Below, in pieces: positions 8,189 through 16,018 of a DNA stretch of 28,429 nucleotides (position 1 is its first letter; each line of letters begins with the position of its first letter). Where the stretch lies: assembly GCA_946479985.1 (NCBI GenBank), contig CAMLIF010000041.1, positions 1 through 28,429 on the forward strand, given 5' to 3'. The position numbers and the translations under genes are program-made. The notes below the pieces were generated by a model. It was given only the letters and a program-made list of their open reading frames with translations, was not told where the DNA came from and searched no databases. This stretch comes from an uncultured Flavobacteriales bacterium (GTDB lineage Bacteria; Bacteroidota; Bacteroidia; Flavobacteriales; Crocinitomicaceae).

Positions 8189-9055
8189 ATGAGACAATTA
8201 AAGATTACAAAATCCATTACCAACCGTGAGAGTCAATCACTTGACAAGTATCTTCAGGACATTGGTAAAGAAGAACTAATTACCGCTGAAGAAGAGGTAG
8301 AATTAGCTCGAAAAATCAAACAAGGCGATCAACGAGCTTTAGAAAAACTAACCAGAGCGAACCTACGTTTCGTTGTGTCGGTTGCAAAACAGTATCAAAA
8401 TCAAGGGCTTACACTTCCCGATTTGATTAATGAAGGAAATTTAGGTTTGATCAAAGCAGCACAAAAATTTGATGAAACCCGTGGTTTTAAATTCATTTCA
8501 TACGCTGTATGGTGGATTCGTCAGTCAATTTTGCAGGCTTTGGCCGAACAAGCACGTATTGTACGTTTGCCTTTGAACCAGGTTGGTTCATTGAACAAGA
8601 TCAACAAAGCATTCTCTCGTTTGGAGCAGGAATTTGAACGCCCGCCTTCTGCTGAAGAATTGGCTGAAGCTCTTGAAGTTCCTGAAGACAAGATCAAAGA
8701 AAGTTTAAACGTTTCAGGTCGTCATGTATCAATGGACGCTCCCCTATCCTCTTCAGAGGACGGAGGTACATTAATGGATGTAATGGCTAATTCAGATTCA
8801 CCGAAAGCAGACCACGCTTTGATGGCAGAATCATTACAACGTGAAATTGAACGCTCTTTGAGTACATTGACTGATAAGGAACGTGAAATCATCCGTTTGT
8901 TCTTCGGAATCGGAATGAACCACGGATTGACACTTGAAGAGATTGGTGCCAAATTTAATCTGACACGTGAACGTGTCCGACAAATTAAGGAGAAAGCAAT
9001 CAGAAGGTTGCGCCACACCTCGAGAAACAAATTGTTAAAGGCTTATTTAGGATAA
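8189..9055 (+). CDS. rpoD: Primary RNA polymerase sigma factor (RpoD/SigA), Bacteroidota short form
   Basis: The housekeeping sigma-70 that recognises TAnnTTTG-type promoters in this phylum. The 288-residue protein lacks the acidic region 1.1 of E. coli RpoD and begins almost at region 1.2 ([20 protein letters not shown]). Region 2 is clear, with [21 protein letters not shown] and [11 protein letters not shown]. Region 3 follows at about 140-200. Region 4 ends with [20 protein letters not shown], the -35-type helix-turn-helix. A complete promoter lies upstream and a good intrinsic terminator downstream, so it is likely transcribed alone. The small size is normal for Bacteroidota. Confidence 0.95.
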   Translation: MRQLKITKSITNRESQSLDKYLQDIGKEELITAEEEVELARKIKQGDQRALEKLTRANLRFVVSVAKQYQNQGLTLPDLINEGNLGLIKAAQKFDETRGFKFISYAVWWIRQSILQALAEQARIVRLPLNQVGSLNKINKAFSRLEQEFERPPSAEELAEALEVPEDKIKESLNVSGRHVSMDAPLSSSEDGGTLMDVMANSDSPKADHALMAESLQREIERSLSTLTDKEREIIRLFFGIGMNHGLTLEEIGAKFNLTRERVRQIKEKAIRRLRHTSRNKLLKAYLG

Positions 9056-9060
9056 ACGAA

Positions 9061-9091
9061 AAGGTCGTCTGCATTGCGGGCGACCTTTTTT
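9061..9091 (+). terminator. Intrinsic terminator of rpoD
   Basis: AAGGTCGTC (9061-9069) pairs with GGCGACCTT (9079-9087), 9 bp with one G-T pair, around a 9-base loop. The stem runs into a T tract to 9091. It begins six bases after the rpoD stop. Confidence 0.9.
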
Positions 9092-9139
9092 GCTTTATAA
9101 GGATCATAATTAATATTCATTTTTAAACAAAAACAAAAC

Positions 9140-10585
9140 ATGGAAACTGCAGTTGGCTATGAAAAAGAGCTAAACCAACATGTTCAACGCGAACGTGCTG
9201 CCGTAAAATTATCAAGTCACGTTGGTGAGTTGTTGTACGATAAAGGTATCGAGTTGGTACTTTTCCGTAACCATCTTACCGACATCACGATTTCAGAAAT
9301 TTTAAACCTACACGAGTACGCGAAAAATGTAGTTAAAAAGTCAATCGACATTCAAACTACTGCCGGACTTGCTGAAGAATTGTTGAAAATGGATTTGGCA
9401 CCTGCCAAGTTGGACATTGGTAAATTGGCTTCTGAATACGAAGCTGAAGGAGCAACTTCAAAAGCAGATTTCCTTGCTTCTAAATTGGCTGGTTTCACAA
9501 CTGCAACTTCTGGCTCGGTTGAGCCGCGTGACGTTGTGTTGTATGGTTTTGGACGAATTGGACGTTTGGCTGCCCGTGAGTTGATTAAACAAGCCGGTAA
9601 AGGACAACAATTGCGTTTACGTGCTATTGTTACTCGCGGAGCTTCTGATAAAGACATTATCAAACGTGCCGCTTTACTTCGTTCTGATTCTGTTCACGGA
9701 GCTTTCAAAGGAACGGTTGTTGAAGATCTGGAAAACAAAGCGTTGATCATCAATGGTCATACTGTTAAAATGATTGATGCTTCTAATCCGGAAGACGTAG
9801 ATTATACGATTCACGGAATTAAGAATGCTTTAGTTATCGATAATACCGGTGTTTTCACAAATCGTGAAGCATTGGAACGTCACATGAAATCAAATGGTGT
9901 TTCAAGAGTGTTGTTAACTGCGCCCGGAAAAGAAATTCCAAATGTAGTTTACGGAATTAACCAGGGAACATTGGATATTGAAAACGAGAAGATCTATTCT
10001 GCCGCTTCTTGTACAACAAATGCTATTTCTCCAATCCTGAAAGTAATCAATGATTCTTATGGAGTTGTGAAAGGACATATTGAAACAGTTCACGCATACA
10101 CGAATGACCAAAACTTACTGGATAACATGCATAAGTCATCTCGTCGTGGTCGTTCTGCTGCAATTAACATGGTAATCACTTCAACCGGAGCTGGAGCTGC
10201 GGTAACGAAAGTAATTCCAGATTTGAAAGACAAATTGACAGCAAATGCGGTTCGTGTACCAACTCCAAATGGTTCATTGGCAATTTTGTCATTGGAATTA
10301 AAAAAAGGAACAACAATCGAAGACGTAAATAACGTGGTTCGTCAGGCTTCTTTGGAAGGAGAATTGGTAAATCAGATCTTCTATTCGTACGATCCGGAAT
10401 TGGTTTCAAGCGATATCATTGGTAATACATGCTGTTCTGTTTATGATTCACATGCAACAATCGTTTCTCCTGACGGGAAAAATGTTGTTTTGTATACATG
10501 GTACGATAACGAGTTCGGTTATACGAAACAAGTAATCCGTTTAGCGAAGCACATTACTAAAGTTCGCCGATTGATTTACTACTAA
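9140..10585 (+). CDS. gap: Glyceraldehyde-3-phosphate dehydrogenase, long form with N-terminal extension
   Basis: NAD(P)-dependent phosphorylating GAPDH, a cytoplasmic enzyme of glycolysis or gluconeogenesis. The Rossmann start DVVLYGFGRIGRLAARELI lies only at about residue 131, so roughly 130 residues precede the normal N-terminus. This extension is helical and charged, without signal peptide or recognisable domain. The catalytic cysteine is C291 in SAASCTTNAISP, with H318 in TVHAYTNDQ as its partner; WYDNEFGY near the C-terminus is also canonical. At 481 residues it matches the long GAPDH type I know from many Bacteroidota, which often occurs beside a standard-length enzyme elsewhere in the genome. 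No TAnnTTTG box was found between the rpoD terminator and the ATG. It is bounded downstream by a strong terminator. The direction of flux in vivo is unknown. Confidence 0.92.
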   Translation: METAVGYEKELNQHVQRERAAVKLSSHVGELLYDKGIELVLFRNHLTDITISEILNLHEYAKNVVKKSIDIQTTAGLAEELLKMDLAPAKLDIGKLASEYEAEGATSKADFLASKLAGFTTATSGSVEPRDVVLYGFGRIGRLAARELIKQAGKGQQLRLRAIVTRGASDKDIIKRAALLRSDSVHGAFKGTVVEDLENKALIINGHTVKMIDASNPEDVDYTIHGIKNALVIDNTGVFTNREALERHMKSNGVSRVLLTAPGKEIPNVVYGINQGTLDIENEKIYSAASCTTNAISPILKVINDSYGVVKGHIETVHAYTNDQNLLDNMHKSSRRGRSAAINMVITSTGAGAAVTKVIPDLKDKLTANAVRVPTPNGSLAILSLELKKGTTIEDVNNVVRQASLEGELVNQIFYSYDPELVSSDIIGNTCCSVYDSHATIVSPDGKNVVLYTWYDNEFGYTKQVIRLAKHITKVRRLIYY

Positions 10586-10607
10586 TTGATCGCAACAAAT
10601 GAATATC

Positions 10608-10635
10608 AAAAGGGAGCTTCGGTTCCCTTTTTTTT
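10608..10635 (+). terminator. Intrinsic terminator with UUCG tetraloop after GAPDH gene
   Basis: AAAAGGGAGC (10608-10617) pairs with GTTCCCTTTT (10622-10631) around TTCG, giving a cUUCGg tetraloop closed by a C-G pair. A run of T's continues to 10635. It lies 22 bases after the GAPDH stop. Confidence 0.93.
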
Positions 10636-10652
10636 GTTTTCAAATAATTTAT

Positions 10653-10667
10653 TGCAACAATATTGCA
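10653..10667. promoter_or_regulatory. Operator-like palindrome, upstream copy (TGCAA-N5-TTGCA)
   Basis: TGCAA CAATA TTGCA is a 15-bp dyad 59 bases before the receptor ATG. Its half-sites are identical to those of the second copy, whose start is 40 bp further on, close to four helical turns. This suggests cooperative binding of a dimeric regulator on one DNA face. The regulator is unknown. Confidence 0.55.
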
Positions 10668-10686
10668 TTTAATCCAGATTCGTTTT

Positions 10687-10694
10687 TATATTTG
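10687..10694 (+). promoter_or_regulatory. -7 promoter element of the TonB receptor gene (TATATTTG)
   Basis: An exact TAnnTTTG box, 17 bases before the ATG at 10712. A TTG at 10664-10666, inside the upstream palindrome, gives a 20-base gap, the expected -33 position. The predicted leader is only about 10 bases. Both promoter boxes therefore overlap operator-like palindromes. Confidence 0.6.
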
Positions 10695-10707
10695 CAACAC
10701 AATTGCA
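10693..10707. promoter_or_regulatory. Operator-like palindrome, promoter-proximal copy (TGCAA-N5-TTGCA)
   Basis: TGCAA CACAA TTGCA overlaps the last two bases of the -7 box and covers the expected transcription start. A protein bound here would block RNA polymerase, so repression is the natural reading. Confidence 0.55.
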
Positions 10708-10711
10708 TTAT

Positions 10712-12964
10712 ATGAAACTCTTCTTTACACTTATTATTAGTCTTCTTGCCTTTTCGTTTTCATTCTCACAAGGATTGTCAGGGAAAATAGAGGATTCAGA
10801 AACAAAAAAACCGGTTGTTGGCGCAACAGTTCGATTGATAGATCTAGGGACTTCAACAGAAACAGATGTAAACGGTGATTTTCAGTTTAACCTTGAACTA
10901 CCTTCAACCGTAAGAATTGTGGTTGAAAAAGAAGGATATCAATCCAATTCCTTTCAGACTACTGCTCAACCGATCAACGGAAAAATTCAGGTGATTCTTG
11001 CACTTATTCCGAGTCACGTTGAACTGGATGAAGTGGTTATTGTTGCTTCCCGCGGAACGTTACAACGGGAAACGGTAACACATATCGAAGTGAAAAAGAT
11101 CGAGGAATTGAATACAGTTAAATCGACCAACCTGGGAGAAGCACTTTCGAAAATTCCGGGAGTTTATGCTGCTTCAACCGGTAACGGAATCAGTAAACCT
11201 GTTATCCGCGGATTGAGCGGAACTCGTGTTGTTACTCTTTTAAATGGGATTCGCATTGAGAACCAGCAATGGGGAAGTGATCACGGAATGGGCGTTACTT
11301 CATTGGGAGTGGGATCTGTAGAAATTTTGAAAGGTCCGGCAAGTTTATATTACGGTTCCGACGCTTTAGGTGGGATTGTTTATTTTGTAGATGAAGCTTA
11401 TACAAAATCGGGTTACGTGGAAGAAAAAATCGGGAGTTCATTTGAATTCAACGGGTTGAACTCACAATCGTATGCCGGACTGAAATTCTCTCAAAACAAG
11501 TTCAGAATGAATGTGTTTGCAGGTTACAATACTTCAGCCGATTTCAAACTGGCGAACGGAAATTACCTGGTAAATTCCCGCTACAACGACAAACTGGCTA
11601 AACTTTCATTTGGCTATTCGAAAGGAAAATGGGTGACAAATCTGCGGTATACATACCTGAGTTCACATGTCGGGATTCCCGGAGAAAGCGAAGATAGTAT
11701 TGTAACTTCGCTTTCTTTTCAAAGTACCGAAACCAGCAGACAACTGGAAACACCATTTCAATACATCGAAAACCACATTGCTTCCTGGGAGAACAAGTTT
11801 TTCCTGAATCATGGCAATGATTTGCAGATCAATGTTGGAAACACCTACAATTCTTTGAATGAATTTGAGGATAGTTTTGATGAAGCCGCTTTAGCTATGC
11901 ATCTGAATTCGACAGTTTACACAGTGAAATACAGGCATGCTTTAAGACGCCGTGTTTTTGCAACAGTTGGAATCCAGGGAATGGACCAACGAAACAGAAA
12001 TAGCGAAAATGCCGAAGAACGATTGATTCCGAATGCCAATTCCATGGATAACGGGGCTTTCCTGGTTTTCGACTTCCCAATACGAGACTTTAAGTTTCAA
12101 ACCGGAATTCGCGGTGACTTGAGATCAATTACTGTAAAAGACGATTCTATTCATTTCTCAAAAGATTATTCAAGTCTGAATTATTCTGCCGGAATTTTAC
12201 GCGTTGTCCGTAATTCTACGTTCAGATTGAATTTATCAAGTGGATTCAGAGCTCCGCATACGTCTGAACTTCTTGCCAACGGTGCGCACGAAGGAGCTTT
12301 GCGTTATGAAATCGGATCAACAGATTTGAAAACGGAACAAGCCACGCAGATTGATTTTACTTATGAATACGGAAATGAGCATTTTTCCATGGTTTTCAAC
12401 CCGTTTTTCAATAATATCAACAACTATATCTATTTAAGTCCGATTGATTCTGTAATTGAAGACCGCCCGGTTTATGTATACGATCAAACAAACCAGGTTG
12501 CATTGTATGGTGCCGATTTCGGGATTCATCTGCACCCACACTTTGCACACGGTTTCCATTTAGAAGGCACTTATTCCTACGTTCGCGGTGAGCAGCATTC
12601 CGGAGCCTCCCTTCCGTTCATTCCGCAATCGAGAATCAATACTTTAGTGAAAGTTCCCCTGGGTGTAATTTCTAAATCGAAACCTTCCGGATATTTCGCA
12701 ATTCAACATTCGTATTATTTTGCCCAGGACAGGATTTCGGAGTTTGAAACGAGCACCAAAGCCTATTCTTTATTTGATGTATCGTTTAGTTTGAAATTGG
12801 GTAAAGAAGGGATGGAAAAAATAACGCTTGGAGGCGGAGTAAAGAATATCTTTAATACAGCTTACTTCAATCATTTATCATCGTTGAAAAATATTGGAAT
12901 CCAGCAGCAGGGAAGAAATTTCTATGTGTCGTTAGCGATTGCGCTTGAGCAGAAAATCAGGTAA
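10712..12964 (+). CDS. TonB-dependent outer-membrane receptor with N-terminal carboxypeptidase-regulatory-like domain
   Basis: An active outer-membrane importer driven by TonB. The ATG at 10712 gives a clean signal peptide (MKLFFTLIISLLAFSFSFSQ); an in-frame TTG nine bases upstream is less likely. A CarboxypepD_reg-like beta-sandwich follows (about 24-105, GLSGKIEDSETKKPVVGATV). The plug spans about 115-235 (KSTNLGEALSKIPGVYA, IRGLSGTRVVTLLNGIRIEN, VEILKGPASLYYGSDALGG). The remainder is a 22-strand-type barrel ending in an aromatic, strand-rich tail. At 750 residues it fits a small-ligand (metal, siderophore or cofactor) receptor better than the roughly 1000-residue SusC type, and no SusD partner is next to it. 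The plug motifs resemble the ZnuD/CirA branch. Paired operator-like sites at the promoter suggest ligand-responsive repression. A metal such as zinc is only a hypothesis. Confidence 0.88.
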   Translation: MKLFFTLIISLLAFSFSFSQGLSGKIEDSETKKPVVGATVRLIDLGTSTETDVNGDFQFNLELPSTVRIVVEKEGYQSNSFQTTAQPINGKIQVILALIPSHVELDEVVIVASRGTLQRETVTHIEVKKIEELNTVKSTNLGEALSKIPGVYAASTGNGISKPVIRGLSGTRVVTLLNGIRIENQQWGSDHGMGVTSLGVGSVEILKGPASLYYGSDALGGIVYFVDEAYTKSGYVEEKIGSSFEFNGLNSQSYAGLKFSQNKFRMNVFAGYNTSADFKLANGNYLVNSRYNDKLAKLSFGYSKGKWVTNLRYTYLSSHVGIPGESEDSIVTSLSFQSTETSRQLETPFQYIENHIASWENKFFLNHGNDLQINVGNTYNSLNEFEDSFDEAALAMHLNSTVYTVKYRHALRRRVFATVGIQGMDQRNRNSENAEERLIPNANSMDNGAFLVFDFPIRDFKFQTGIRGDLRSITVKDDSIHFSKDYSSLNYSAGILRVVRNSTFRLNLSSGFRAPHTSELLANGAHEGALRYEIGSTDLKTEQATQIDFTYEYGNEHFSMVFNPFFNNINNYIYLSPIDSVIEDRPVYVYDQTNQVALYGADFGIHLHPHFAHGFHLEGTYSYVRGEQHSGASLPFIPQSRINTLVKVPLGVISKSKPSGYFAIQHSYYFAQDRISEFETSTKAYSLFDVSFSLKLGKEGMEKITLGGGVKNIFNTAYFNHLSSLKNIGIQQQGRNFYVSLAIALEQKIR

Positions 12965-12977
12965 GAAATTTACTGTA

Positions 12978-13050
12978 AGTGAATTCACTAATTACCTAAT
13001 AACCAAATTTGGTTACTGGGTACATGGAGTTTGTCAGTTGTTAGTGAATT
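12978..13050. repeat. Nested inverted repeats in a convergent intergenic region
   Basis: Three dyads lie between the convergent receptor and lipoprotein genes: the 12-bp palindrome AGTGAATTCACT (12978-12989), the 16-bp perfect palindrome TAACCAAATTTGGTTA (13000-13015), and a 10-bp inverted repeat AATTCACTAA (12982-12991) with TTAGTGAATT (13041-13050) enclosing the 16-bp palindrome. They could act as a bidirectional transcript end or a cruciform. No T tract follows on either strand. Confidence 0.5.
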
Positions 13051-13377
13051 TCATTCCAAACACGTTCTTACATGTTTCTCGTGCTTCTCCCGAGATTGCG
13101 GTGTTGAATTGTCAAAAGCAGTTAGCTCTTTACATTTTTGATCAACAAATCCCCAACGCTGCATCAATTTATCTATTTGTAATTCAGTAAGCTTATCACT
13201 TTCAATTGCAAATGTTATTGAATCAAGTTTGACAATACATTGACAAAAATCCCACTCTTCATTCGGAGCCCCTGTCATGTCAGCTTCAGATGTTTGATCA
13301 GATTCAATGGCTGATTTACCAGTACTGCATGAGGCAAAACTGAACAAAGCAAAAGAGAAGAGAATAACAGACTTCAT
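13051..13377 (-). CDS. Small four-cysteine lipoprotein, copy 2
   Basis: A 108-residue protein with a lipoprotein signal peptide (SFALFSFASC, lipid-accepting Cys at about 17), so probably anchored in the cell envelope. After an acidic linker comes a helical domain with the motif WDFCQC, a run KLTELQIDKLMQRW, then KCKEL, TAFDN and a C-terminal CL. By eye about 40 of 69 aligned residues are identical to the neighbour at 13403-13846, including all four domain cysteines. It lies 25 bp downstream of that gene and is likely co-transcribed. I do not recognise the family; two disulfides or a bound metal are possible. Confidence 0.8.
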   Translation of the reverse strand: MKSVILFSFALFSFASCSTGKSAIESDQTSEADMTGAPNEEWDFCQCIVKLDSITFAIESDKLTELQIDKLMQRWGFVDQKCKELTAFDNSTPQSREKHEKHVRTCLE

Positions 13378-13402
13378 AAATCAAATACAGGTGGAAAAAC
13401 AC

Positions 13403-13846
13403 CTATTTTCTCAAGCCGTGTTCTTTCAAACACTTGATCACTTTTTTATCGTGTCTTGCGCGTTCGTCAGGAGTTTGGTTATCAAAAGTGGTTAGTTCCT
13501 TGCATTTTTTATCAACGTAATCCCAACGTTCCATTAACTTCGTCACCTGATCATCTGTCAATTTTGAATTCTCAACGGCATCATCAATTGAATCTGTTGC
13601 AACAACACATTTACAGAAATCCCACTGCTCGCCATACTTCTGTACAATTTTAACGTGGTTGATTTTCTGTTCCTTCGTCATTCCGACTGTTACCGCTGAA
13701 TCGTTTTTCAATGCTTCTTCCATTGAATCAACAACGGTGTCTTTAACGGGTTCGTCCTTTTTCTTATTACATTCCTTGCATTCTCCGTCAGAGCCACAGG
13801 ACATAAAAAATAATGAAATAGCAAATAGCAGGAAGAAATTTTTCAT
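13403..13846 (-). CDS. Small four-cysteine lipoprotein, copy 1
   Basis: A 147-residue lipoprotein. The start was placed at the ATG at 13846, giving the signal peptide MKNFFLLFAISLFFMSC with Cys at 17; the longer ORF to 13891 would add a non-signal leader and run through the promoter. After the lipid Cys comes a short Cys/Lys-rich stretch (GECKECNKKKDEP) absent from the paralogue, then an acidic linker. The shared domain follows: WDFCKCVV, KLTDDQVTKLMERW, KKCKELTTFDN and CLKEHGL. It is the first gene of a two-gene unit with its own promoter at 13861-13891. Function unknown. Confidence 0.82.
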   Translation of the reverse strand: MKNFFLLFAISLFFMSCGSDGECKECNKKKDEPVKDTVVDSMEEALKNDSAVTVGMTKEQKINHVKIVQKYGEQWDFCKCVVATDSIDDAVENSKLTDDQVTKLMERWDYVDKKCKELTTFDNQTPDERARHDKKVIKCLKEHGLRK

Positions 13847-13860
13847 AAGTGAAGTTTGGA

Positions 13861-13891
13861 CAAAAATATAAACTGTTTTTAAATCAATCAA
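13861..13891 (-). promoter_or_regulatory. Promoter of the lipoprotein pair
   Basis: On the minus strand TTG (13891-13889), 20 bases, then TATTTTTG (13868-13861): a near-ideal Bacteroidota promoter. The -7 box ends 14 bases before the ATG at 13846, so the mRNA leader should be under 10 bases. This supports the chosen start. Confidence 0.65.
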
Positions 13892-13990
13892 TTAACTATC
13901 GAAATCCAATAAAAAAGTTTTCAACGAAAATACACTAAATTATATCCAGACTATCACTTAAGTACTTTTAATTGAAAGTAGAATTCAGAT

Positions 13991-14797
13991 TTATTTACAA
14001 TTCAGATCAATTGCTTCCTGCCCCATTTCCTCTCCCAGCTCAGCGGCTTTTTTGAAATCACTGCAAGCTTCTGTGGTTTTGTCCAATTCGATATATGCGA
14101 TTGCTCTGTTGTAGTATGCTGTTCCATAAGTTGGATCCAGCGTAATGGCTTTACTATAATCTAATATTGCGCCTGAAAAATCCATTAAATCTGATTTCGC
14201 ATCAGCCCTGTTTGAATAGGCATAGTGATTTTCAGGAGTGAGCTCTATTACTTTTGTGTAATCTTTTATTGCTCCTGTATAATCAGAAGTAGAATATTTT
14301 AAAATTCCACGATTCATATAACTGTCGGGATCTTCCGGATCGAATTCAATAGCTTTATTATAATCAGCCAATGCCCCGGGCTGATCGTCTAATTCTTCTT
14401 TTAATAACGCGCGATTGTAATATGCTGAAGCATTTTTAGGACTAAGCGAAATTACCTTCGTGTAATCCGCCATTGCTCCTTTCAGATCGTTTAAGTCCCA
14501 TTTTGCCAATCCTCTCGATTCATAATAATCCGCATCATCCGGGTATAATGTAATGGCAGTGTTCAAATCTGCAACTGCACCTTTTAAATCATCGTTTGCA
14601 TATTTTGTAATACCTCTGAAATAATAAGCCAACGGATTTTTGCGATCCTGGGCAATTGCTTTATTAAAATCTAAAATGGCGCCTTTATAATCTCCCGATT
14701 CTTCTTTTTCGATTCCATTATTCAGATTTTCCTCAAATGTTTGAGCGTAACTAATATTCGCGACGCTAATAACAAAGGATATTAATAGATATTTCAT
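13991..14797 (-). CDS. Exported tetratricopeptide-repeat protein
   Basis: A 268-residue periplasmic or envelope TPR protein. The start is set at the ATG at 14797, which gives a signal peptide (MKYLLISFVISVANISYAQ); the longer frame starts inside the preceding gene. About seven tandem 34-residue TPR units follow with the pattern AxxDYTKAIxLxPxxxxAYYNRAxxK. The last unit ends with TEACSDFKKAAELGEEMGQE. It shares layout and repeat phase with the gene directly upstream, 22 bp away, so the two are tandem duplicates. TPR arrays bind proteins; the partner cannot be read from sequence. Confidence 0.87.
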   Translation of the reverse strand: MKYLLISFVISVANISYAQTFEENLNNGIEKEESGDYKGAILDFNKAIAQDRKNPLAYYFRGITKYANDDLKGAVADLNTAITLYPDDADYYESRGLAKWDLNDLKGAMADYTKVISLSPKNASAYYNRALLKEELDDQPGALADYNKAIEFDPEDPDSYMNRGILKYSTSDYTGAIKDYTKVIELTPENHYAYSNRADAKSDLMDFSGAILDYSKAITLDPTYGTAYYNRAIAYIELDKTTEACSDFKKAAELGEEMGQEAIDLNCK

Positions 14798-14819
14798 TTT
14801 TGTTACTCGTTTAATTATT

Positions 14820-15530
14820 TTACTTACAATATTCATCCAGGAGTTTTTGTGCAGATGACGAACCGCCTACTTCAATCGCTTTTTTCAAATCAGCGCAAGC
14901 TTCTGAATTTCTATTTAACTGGATTTTGCATAGGGCGCGGTCATTATAAAGAGCACCTCGTGTTCCATCAAGTTCAATAGCTTTTGTGTAATCGGCCATT
15001 GCACCTTCGTAATCATCTGTGTTATATTTAAGCAATGCGCGCAGTACCCAGCCATCGGCATCCGACGGTTCCATTTCTATGTATTTATTAAAATCATCAA
15101 GAGCGCTTTTATTATCTCCGAGCTCCTCATTTGTTAATCCTCGATAATAATACGTTAATGATTTTGCTGGCAACAATTCACTCACTTTATCAAAGTCTTT
15201 TTTTGCACCGCTAAAGTCTTTTAATTCAGTTTTAACTTGTGCACGTTTATAATAATAGTCACCATCCCAATCTTTCAATAGAATTGCAGTATTCAGGTTT
15301 TCTAATGCCCCTTTGTAATCTTCCAGTCTGTATTTTGCAAGGCCCAGGTTATAATAAGGAGGCGAAAATTGCGGGCTAATAGCAATAGCTTTATCATAAT
15401 CAGCAATTGCTCCTTTATAATCTTTCGCTTGAAGTTTTTGATTTCCTGAATCCAGATATTCATCATAAGTTTGAGCAAATGTGAAAATTGAACTGGTAAG
15501 AACAAACGCAAGAAGTAATAAGCTTTTCAT
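14820..15530 (-). CDS. Exported tetratricopeptide-repeat protein (tandem paralogue)
   Basis: A 236-residue TPR protein. The ATG at 15530 is chosen because it gives the signal peptide MKSLLLLAFVLTSSIFTFAQ; upstream codons of the longer frame run over the promoter and intergenic hairpin. About six TPR units follow (KDYKGAIADYDKAIAISP, ENLNTAIL, SALDDFNKYIEMEPS, GAMADYTKAIELDG). The end EACADLKKAIEVGG matches that of its neighbour. A -7 box lies 27 bases upstream. It is probably transcribed together with the downstream TPR gene. Confidence 0.87.
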   Translation of the reverse strand: MKSLLLLAFVLTSSIFTFAQTYDEYLDSGNQKLQAKDYKGAIADYDKAIAISPQFSPPYYNLGLAKYRLEDYKGALENLNTAILLKDWDGDYYYKRAQVKTELKDFSGAKKDFDKVSELLPAKSLTYYYRGLTNEELGDNKSALDDFNKYIEMEPSDADGWVLRALLKYNTDDYEGAMADYTKAIELDGTRGALYNDRALCKIQLNRNSEACADLKKAIEVGGSSSAQKLLDEYCK

Positions 15531-15556
15531 TTTAATCGATTTAAGTGTACGGCCTT

Positions 15557-15564
15557 CAAAAATA
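15557..15564 (-). promoter_or_regulatory. -7 element upstream of the TPR pair (TATTTTTG)
   Basis: An exact TAnnTTTG match on the minus strand, 26 bases upstream of the ATG at 15530. No TTG at the ideal distance was found, so the promoter may be weak or may need an activator. Confidence 0.4.
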
Positions 15565-15588
15565 ACGTTTTTCTTCAAAAGAAAACAC

Positions 15589-15600
15589 CCCTCTAAAGGG
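15589..15600 (-). terminator. Weak hairpin after the lipoprotein gene at 15605
   Basis: On the minus strand a short CCCT/AGGG stem with a 4-base loop starts about five bases after the stop codon and is followed by a T-rich stretch (GTGTTTTCTTTT). The stem is only 4-5 bp, so at most a weak terminator. Confidence 0.3.
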
Positions 15601-15604
15601 TTAT

Positions 15605-16018
15605 TCAATATTCCGGAAATGGAATCAAGTGCAATGTATACGGATATTTTTTGTCGGTTGATTCTATGATCATTTTTCTCCGGCCAAGTGATTTTATCTT
15701 AAAAGTGCGTGTCATTTTACTGTTTGTGAGTATAAATTCGTCCGTTTCCCTGTCCAGTTCAAACGTCATTTTATATCCCGGTTGTTTTCCGAATTCCTGC
15801 ATTTTATAGAAATAGGCATTGCCTGATTGGTGGAAAACAACCAATTCCTTGTATTCGAATCGCAAAGGTGTATAATCTTTTTCTCCCTGCATTTTCTTGT
15901 CAACTAACCAAACTTTGGAAGAACGGTCATGAATAAAAATAGATTGGTCTATTTTCTTCTGATCATCCATACAGGAAGTAAGAACAGCAAAGAAAAATAC
16001 AATTAGAAAACAACGCAT
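15605..16018 (-). CDS. Hypothetical lipoprotein
   Basis: A 137-residue protein with a good lipobox (FFFAVLTSC, Cys about 16). The mature part is predicted to be mainly beta strand: YKELVVFHQSGNAYFYKMQEF, MTFELDRETDEFIL and RTFKIKSLGRRKMIIES look like alternating strands of a small lipocalin-like or beta-sandwich fold. No family recognised. Its ATG overlaps the previous stop (TAATG), implying translational coupling to the exported protein upstream and membership of the pyrD operon. Confidence 0.75.
   Translation of the reverse strand: MRCFLIVFFFAVLTSCMDDQKKIDQSIFIHDRSSKVWLVDKKMQGEKDYTPLRFEYKELVVFHQSGNAYFYKMQEFGKQPGYKMTFELDRETDEFILTNSKMTRTFKIKSLGRRKMIIESTDKKYPYTLHLIPFPEY

Noticed and set aside
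13991..15530. Repeated motifs that at first suggest a CRISPR or tandem DNA repeat
   Set aside because: The periodicity is about 102 bp and in frame, reflecting TPR protein repeats; no identical DNA repeats with unique spacers exist.
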